A stretch of DNA of 64,000 bases. Source: Nocardioides rotundus. Its GTDB lineage: Bacteria; Actinomycetota; Actinomycetes; Propionibacteriales; Nocardioidaceae. The notes beneath the pieces were generated by a model, which ran no database searches, was not told the origin of the DNA, and saw nothing but the letters and a program-made list of their open reading frames with translations. The stretch is from the NCBI RefSeq assembly GCF_019931675.1, contig NZ_CP082922.1:3611001-3675000 (forward strand), in the 5' to 3' direction. Shown piece after piece: positions 60,057 to 64,000 of the stretch (the stretch's first letter is position 1; each line of letters begins with the position of its first letter). The position numbers and the translations under genes are program-made.

Positions 60057-60347
60057 ATGCCACAGAAGCGGAAGAAGTACGACCGGGAGTTCCGTGAGGG
60101 AGCTGTCCGGATCGTCGAAGAGACCGGGAAGCCGATCGCTCAGGTCGCGCGCAACCTCGGCGTGGTCGAGGGCACGTTGGGCAACTGGGTCAAGCAGGCC
60201 CGGGAAGCACGCGAGGGCCGCGACGGAATGTCGAAGGACGACCACGAGGAGCTCAAGCGGCTGCGTGCTGAGAACGCCGAGCTCCGGATGGAGCGTGATG
60301 TCCTCAAGCGATCCGTGGTCCTGTGGGTGAAGGAGGCGACGAAGTGA
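60057..60347 (+). CDS. IS3-family transposase OrfA (inner IS)
   Basis: A 96-aa DNA-binding subunit: MPQKRKKYDREFREGAVRIVEETGKPIAQVARNLGVVEGTLGNWVKQ is the IS3 OrfA helix-turn-helix, followed by a leucine-zipper-like coiled coil (EELKRLRAENAELRMERDVLKRSVVLW). ATG 60057 is preferred (GAGG 7 bp upstream); ATG 60045 is possible. It overlaps orfB by 4 bp, in another frame. Confidence 0.93.
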   Translation: MPQKRKKYDREFREGAVRIVEETGKPIAQVARNLGVVEGTLGNWVKQAREAREGRDGMSKDDHEELKRLRAENAELRMERDVLKRSVVLWVKEATK

Positions 60348-61294
60348 GCGTGGCACGCTTCATCGCCGACCAGAGGACGATCTACCGGGTGCCGCACACG
60401 ATGACCTGCCTGCTGCTGGGGGTGTCCCTGGCGTGGTTCTACAAGTGGCGCGACCGGTCGCTCGGCCCGGGCGCCTCGAGCGGCCTGTTCACCGCTATGG
60501 ACCGTCGCCGCTACACCATCGACCGGGCCGTGAAGGTGATGTTCACCAAGAAGCGGGGCCTGCACGGCTCCCCGCGGTTGCACGCTGACCTGCTCGATGA
60601 TGGGTGGGAGGTCAGCGAGAAGACCGTCGCGGACTCGATGCGCCGCCAGGGGCTGGTCGCCCGGCGGATCAAGCGGAGGAACGGTCTGACACGCCAGGAC
60701 AAGACCGCACCGAAGTTCGCCGACCTGCTGCGCCGTGACTTCACCGCGCAGCGGCCTAACGCCCGCTGGGTTGGCGACATGACTGAGATCCCCACGGCCA
60801 GCGGGAAGCTGTACCTGGCCACCGTGATCGACCTGTACTCGCGTCGTCTGCTCGGCGCCGCGACCAGCCTGCACCCCGACGCCGAGCTGGCGTGCGCGGC
60901 GATCAAGATGGCCGTGGCGGCTCGCGGTGGCGTCGATGCGGTCAACCAGCCGGGTTGGCGCACCGAGGAGACCAAGCGGGTCATCTTCCACACCGACCGG
61001 GGCTCGACCTACACCGCGACCTCGTTCACCAAGCTGTGCCGCGACATGGGCATCCGGCAGTCGATGGGCCGGGTCGGGTCGTGCTTCGACAACGCCGCCG
61101 CTGAGGCGTTCTTCAGCAGCCTGGAGTGGGAGGTTCTCTCACGCCACGAGTTCGAGCACACCCGCCAGGCCCAGGCTGTCGTGCTGGACTGGTGCTACGG
61201 GTTCTACAACCACGAACGCCGGCACAGCTCGGCAGGCATGATGAGCCCGGTCAGCTACGAGAACACCGCGGCCCCCGACCGGGAAGCCGCATAA
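60344..61294 (+). CDS. IS3-family transposase OrfB (inner IS)
   Basis: A 316-aa DDE integrase-like transposase. N-terminal HTH_21 region (GLHGSPRLHADLLDDGWEVSEKTVADSMRRQGLV), then catalytic Asp in ARWVGDMTEIPT, Asp in IFHTDRGSTYT and Glu in FDNAAAEAFFSSLEWE. GTG 60344 overlaps the orfA stop (GTGA); the upstream open frame from 60323 would allow a frameshifted OrfAB fusion. Intact, so the element could be active. Confidence 0.94.
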   Translation: MSVARFIADQRTIYRVPHTMTCLLLGVSLAWFYKWRDRSLGPGASSGLFTAMDRRRYTIDRAVKVMFTKKRGLHGSPRLHADLLDDGWEVSEKTVADSMRRQGLVARRIKRRNGLTRQDKTAPKFADLLRRDFTAQRPNARWVGDMTEIPTASGKLYLATVIDLYSRRLLGAATSLHPDAELACAAIKMAVAARGGVDAVNQPGWRTEETKRVIFHTDRGSTYTATSFTKLCRDMGIRQSMGRVGSCFDNAAAEAFFSSLEWEVLSRHEFEHTRQAQAVVLDWCYGFYNHERRHSSAGMMSPVSYENTAAPDREAA

Positions 61295-61423
61295 GGAAGC
61301 CCTCCACGATTCGGGGGGAACCACAAGCGGCGAAGCCAAGAGCTCCGAGCCCGAGCCGGCCGCTGCACCGACTCCCGACCAGACACCGAACAAGGATCGG
61401 AAGCAGGGCCGGAATCGGAGTCG

Positions 61424-62449
61424 GTGATCGAGGTCAGCGCGGCCTTGGTGGTTGCGCTGATCGCAGCGGGTTTCTCCCAGCGCGCGGCGTTGGGCCTGGC
61501 CGGAGTCGCCCGCTCGACATGGCACTACCGCGACCATCCCCGCGCGCGGGTCGGCGACCCCATCGCGCATCGTCAGCGTCGGGCCCGGTGCTGGCTCACC
61601 GAGGCTGAGCGGGCTCGGATCGTGGTGAAGATCCAGGCCGCGTTCACCGCGAAGGAGTCGGTCTACCAAGCCTTCTATGACGCTTTGGATGTCGGCGACC
61701 CGGTCGCGTCGCTGTCGACCTGGTACCGCATCGCCCGTGGCATCGACCAAAGCACTCGGCCGGTGCGACGCACCCGCAGGCACCGCGCCACCGTCATGCC
61801 GACCCTGATCGTCGACGGCCCCGACCAGGCCTGGTCGTGGGACATCACCCACCTCCGGGGCCCCTACCGGGGCGTGACCTACCAGCTGTACCTAGCCCTC
61901 GATGTGTTCTCCCGGATGGTCACCGGGTGGCGGGTCGAGACCCGCGAGGACGACGACCTGGCAGCCGAGATGTTCGAGAACGCCTTCACCGTGCGTGGGG
62001 TTCTACCGCGGATCATCCATTCCGACGGCGGACCCTCGATGACCTCACGCACCCTGGGCGACCTGTTCGCCGAACTCGGGATCGAGGTTTCCCGCAACCG
62101 ACCAAGGGTGTCGAATGACAACCCCTATTCCGAGGCGCTGTTCAAGACCGCGAAGTACACCCCCGACTACCCGGCCTTCTTCAACGACCTCGACCACGCG
62201 AGGTCCTGGGCATCCGACTTCGTCGAGGGCTACAACCATCGCCACCATCACGGCGGTCTGGAGGGCCACACCCCCCACGACGTCCACCACGGCACCTGGA
62301 CCGGCGTCCACCACCGACGCCAAAACACCATGGACGCCCTCTACGCCGCCCACCCCGAACGATTCGCCAGCCCGCCTCGGGTCCGGACCCCCATGGCCCA
62401 GGTGGCCATCAACCAGAAAACCAACCGCGACCGACTCCACGCAGGTTGA
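61424..62449 (+). CDS. IS3-like transposase OrfB (outer IS)
   Basis: A 341-aa rve-type transposase with catalytic residues in WSWDITHLRGPYRGVTYQLYLALDVFSRMV (Asp), IIHSDGGPSMTS (Asp) and RVSNDNPYSEALFKTAKYTPDY (Glu). The GTG start (61424) overlaps the native orfA stop (TGA 61425). Because orfA is split by the inner element, this copy is probably inactive unless complemented. Confidence 0.92.
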   Translation: MIEVSAALVVALIAAGFSQRAALGLAGVARSTWHYRDHPRARVGDPIAHRQRRARCWLTEAERARIVVKIQAAFTAKESVYQAFYDALDVGDPVASLSTWYRIARGIDQSTRPVRRTRRHRATVMPTLIVDGPDQAWSWDITHLRGPYRGVTYQLYLALDVFSRMVTGWRVETREDDDLAAEMFENAFTVRGVLPRIIHSDGGPSMTSRTLGDLFAELGIEVSRNRPRVSNDNPYSEALFKTAKYTPDYPAFFNDLDHARSWASDFVEGYNHRHHHGGLEGHTPHDVHHGTWTGVHHRRQNTMDALYAAHPERFASPPRVRTPMAQVAINQKTNRDRLHAG

Positions 62450-62565
62450 CAGGTTCCGCAGTAGTGAGGGTTTCAAGCACTGGTCGGAAAAACTTCATGT
62501 GGCGCACGTCGCGTACGGCGCATCTCCCCCGCCAAACGCTGCCCACCGTTCGGATTCCGGGCGAT

Positions 62566-63522
62566 TCAGTGGTCTCGGAGTGGCCGAATCGTTACCTGAC
62601 GCTGGGCCAGCCCCGAGCGCGCGGACCGCTCCTCGGCGGTGAGCTCGGCGCCGTCGGCGAGCGCCCGGTCCAGCTTCGCGCGGAAGTCGGCCGCCGGGTC
62701 CTCCAGCGCCTCCGGTCCGGTGCCCACGGGGAGGTCCCACACCGGGCAGAGCAGGCCGTGCGCCCGGAACATGCCGACCAACCGCGAGTCGGGGACGAGT
62801 ACGTCGTCCCCCGCGGCGTGCAGCCGGGCCAGCGCGTCGAGGAGCTCGCCCTCCGGCTCGGGCATCACCCAACGCAGGTGCTCCTTGGTCCCGACGTCGG
62901 CCCACCAGGCCGCCTCGACCTGGGTCAGCCGCGCAGCCGGCTGGACCGAGGAGTTCGCCTGCTCCAGCGCCGCCCGGACGGCCGGGTCGTCGCGCTGGTC
63001 CTCGTCGAGCCAGAAGGCGAAGTCCTCGTGGACGGTGATGTCCAGCGGCTCGTCGAGCACCAGCAGGTCCTGGATCCGCGGCCCGTCCCCGGGCGCACCG
63101 GTCAACCCGACCGGCCCGGGGTCGGCCTCCAGCGCGCGCTCGAGCACGGCGCCGAGGTCGCGGGCGGGGTCGCCGAAGGAGTGCATCACCTGCAGGCCCA
63201 GGAGGATCTCGCCGGAGTCGCGGACCAGCGCGGGCGTCGCGCCCGGCAGGAGGGTCGCGAGGGTGACCGTCCGGTCTGCGTCGCGGAGCCGCACCGGCGC
63301 GGTGGCCGCGGGGACCAGCTCGCGCAGCGCGACCAGGTCGCCCTCCGAGGCGATCCCCTCGAAGGGCCGGCGCACGAAGAGCTCGGCCCCGCCGGGCGCA
63401 CCGTGGCAGGCCTTGTAGCGCTTGCCCGAGCCGCACGGGCAGGGCTGCCGGGGACCGACCTCCCCCACCGTGTCGGTGGCTCGCTGCTGGTCGCGGGTCT
63501 TGGTACGAGAGCGCTTCCCCAT
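62566..63522 (-). CDS. SEC-C domain protein (DUF5926)
   Basis: A 318-aa protein. The zinc-binding SEC-C motif CPCGSGKRYKACHG is at residues about 27-40, preceded by a basic MGKRSRTKTRDQQRAT start; the rest is the conserved actinobacterial DUF5926 region (EILLGLQVMHSFGDPARDLGAVLERALEADPGPVGL and VEAAWWADVGTKEHLRWVMPEPE). Function unknown. ATG 63522. The gap to the outer IS (62461-62565) holds nothing recognisable. Confidence 0.88.
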   Translation of the reverse strand: MGKRSRTKTRDQQRATDTVGEVGPRQPCPCGSGKRYKACHGAPGGAELFVRRPFEGIASEGDLVALRELVPAATAPVRLRDADRTVTLATLLPGATPALVRDSGEILLGLQVMHSFGDPARDLGAVLERALEADPGPVGLTGAPGDGPRIQDLLVLDEPLDITVHEDFAFWLDEDQRDDPAVRAALEQANSSVQPAARLTQVEAAWWADVGTKEHLRWVMPEPEGELLDALARLHAAGDDVLVPDSRLVGMFRAHGLLCPVWDLPVGTGPEALEDPAADFRAKLDRALADGAELTAEERSARSGLAQRQVTIRPLRDH

Positions 63523-63548
63523 GCCGGGAAACCTACCGAAGCCGGAAA

Positions 63549-64000
63549 TCAGCGACCGAGCAGATCCAGGATGAAGGCGGGCTTGTCGGTGATCACCGCG
63601 GAGACGCCCAGCGACTCGCACAGCGCCAGGTCGTCCTCGGTGTTCACGGTCCACACGTGCAGCCGGTGCCCGCTGGCCGCCATCTTCCGGGCGATCTTGC
63701 GGTGCTCGCGCAGGAAGTCCACGCCCGGCCCGAGGATCCGCTGCGCGGGGACCCGCTCGCGCACCTGGTGCCAGCCCCGCTTGGTGTCGACCAGGTTGAC
63801 CAGCGGCAGCTGCGGGGTCAGCCGCTTCATCCGGGCCACCGCGTTGATGGAGAAGCTCATCATCCGTGCTGGTGAGTCGGCGCCGGTCCAGCCGAACTCG
63901 GCGAGCATCTCGGCCAGCCGGCGCTCGACCAGCCCGGAATACCTCGTCGGGTGCTTGGTCTCGATCGCCACCTCGACCCGCCGGTCGTGGTCGGCGACGG
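63549..64000 (-). CDS. Glycerophosphodiester phosphodiesterase (5' end outside window)
   Basis: The C-terminal 150 residues of a second GDPD. The frame is open to the window edge: VADHDRRVEVAIETKHPTRYSGLVERRLAEMLAEFGW contains the conserved Glu-Lys metal/substrate residues of the barrel, and HRLHVWTVNTEDDLALCESLGVSAVITDKPAFIL is the characteristic end (WTVN). The gene ends 26 bp before the SEC-C start on the same strand, so they may be co-transcribed. Not closely similar to the GDPD at 39608. Confidence 0.88.
   Translation of the reverse strand, partial: VADHDRRVEVAIETKHPTRYSGLVERRLAEMLAEFGWTGADSPARMMSFSINAVARMKRLTPQLPLVNLVDTKRGWHQVRERVPAQRILGPGVDFLREHRKIARKMAASGHRLHVWTVNTEDDLALCESLGVSAVITDKPAFILDLLGR

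Larger units (their letters stand above)
60012..61324 (+). mobile_element. Inner IS3-family element
   Basis: Termini are TGAGGTTCCCCCC at 60012 and its near-inverse GGGGGGAACCAC ending 61324 (or 61325, CACA end); the arms agree at 21 of 26 positions. A 3-bp target duplication AAG is seen at 60009-60011 and 61325-61327. It contains two transposase genes in overlapping frames. The insertion disrupts the orfA of the outer element. Confidence 0.9.
59576..62460 (+). mobile_element. Outer IS3-like element, interrupted by a second IS
   Basis: The element begins about TGAGCAGCCCTGTC (59576) and ends about 62460, where the reverse complement is TGCGGAACCTGTCAACC; these ends are imperfect inverted repeats continuing into CTGCGTG/GAGTC sequence. 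It holds an orfA (59629, split) and an orfB (61424-62449). The inner IS and its target duplication occupy 60012-61327. No clear flanking target duplication was found for the outer copy. Confidence 0.75.

Overview
This 64 kb window comes from the chromosome of a high-GC actinobacterium. The best guess is a Nocardioides-like member of the Propionibacteriales. This is inferred from the very GC-rich codons, the Bpa/PafE proteasome activator, the luciferase-like (F420-type) monooxygenase, the AfsR/SARP-like ATPase regulator and several actinobacterial families (DUF5926, DUF6457, DUF4446, AbiEi-DUF559). No taxonomic marker such as 16S rRNA is present, so the assignment is an inference.

Layout. 1-13 kb: recC (its 3' end lies outside the window), a membrane O-acyltransferase with an ACT-domain gene, formate-tetrahydrofolate ligase, a divergent GTP-type PEP carboxykinase, an MFS carrier, a universal stress protein and malic enzyme (C1 and C3/C4 carbon metabolism). 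13-14.3 kb: an AbiEi/Vsr-like DUF559 nuclease gene bounded on both sides by about 101-bp palindromes. 14.4-19.3 kb: flavin reductase, ArsR-SRPBCC pair, luciferase-like/hemerythrin fusion, OsmC and a GntR regulator. 19.3-21.7 kb: a candidate secreted toxin/immunity pair and an esterase-like lipoprotein, next to tRNA-Arg. 21.9-25.2 kb: a lipoprotein, a LuxR-type regulator facing a 41-codon secreted-peptide gene, and two tRNA-Ser genes. 25-41 kb: housekeeping and envelope genes (nitrilase, mobA, quinone reductase, bpa, two HAD phosphatases, serS, a 1,024-aa regulator, a PAP2-diacylglycerol kinase fusion, a phosphodiesterase, pheA). 41.5-53.1 kb: a complete type I-G (formerly I-U) CRISPR-Cas system with 41 intact repeats, the adaptation genes cas4-cas1 and cas2, cas3, and csb1/csb2/csb3-like effector genes in one tight operon. 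53.7-59.2 kb: two CNNM/CBS transport-related membrane proteins, a cNMP-binding protein coupled to an adenylate cyclase, and arginine deiminase. 59.2-62.5 kb: REP-like repeats and one IS3-like element inserted into the orfA of another; the insertion can be undone at nucleotide level. 62.5-64 kb: a SEC-C protein and a second glycerophosphodiester phosphodiesterase (partial).

Repeats are unusually prominent. There are 31-bp period arrays at 2.5, 39 and 53.6 kb (the last two are one sequence family), a 21-bp array after bpa, palindromes around the DUF559 gene, and a 115-bp duplication next to the IS nest. The candidates for undescribed biology are the palindrome-bounded DUF559 cassette, the LuxR/secreted-peptide pair and the toxin/immunity pair. 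All functional statements are from reading the sequence; no database search was run.
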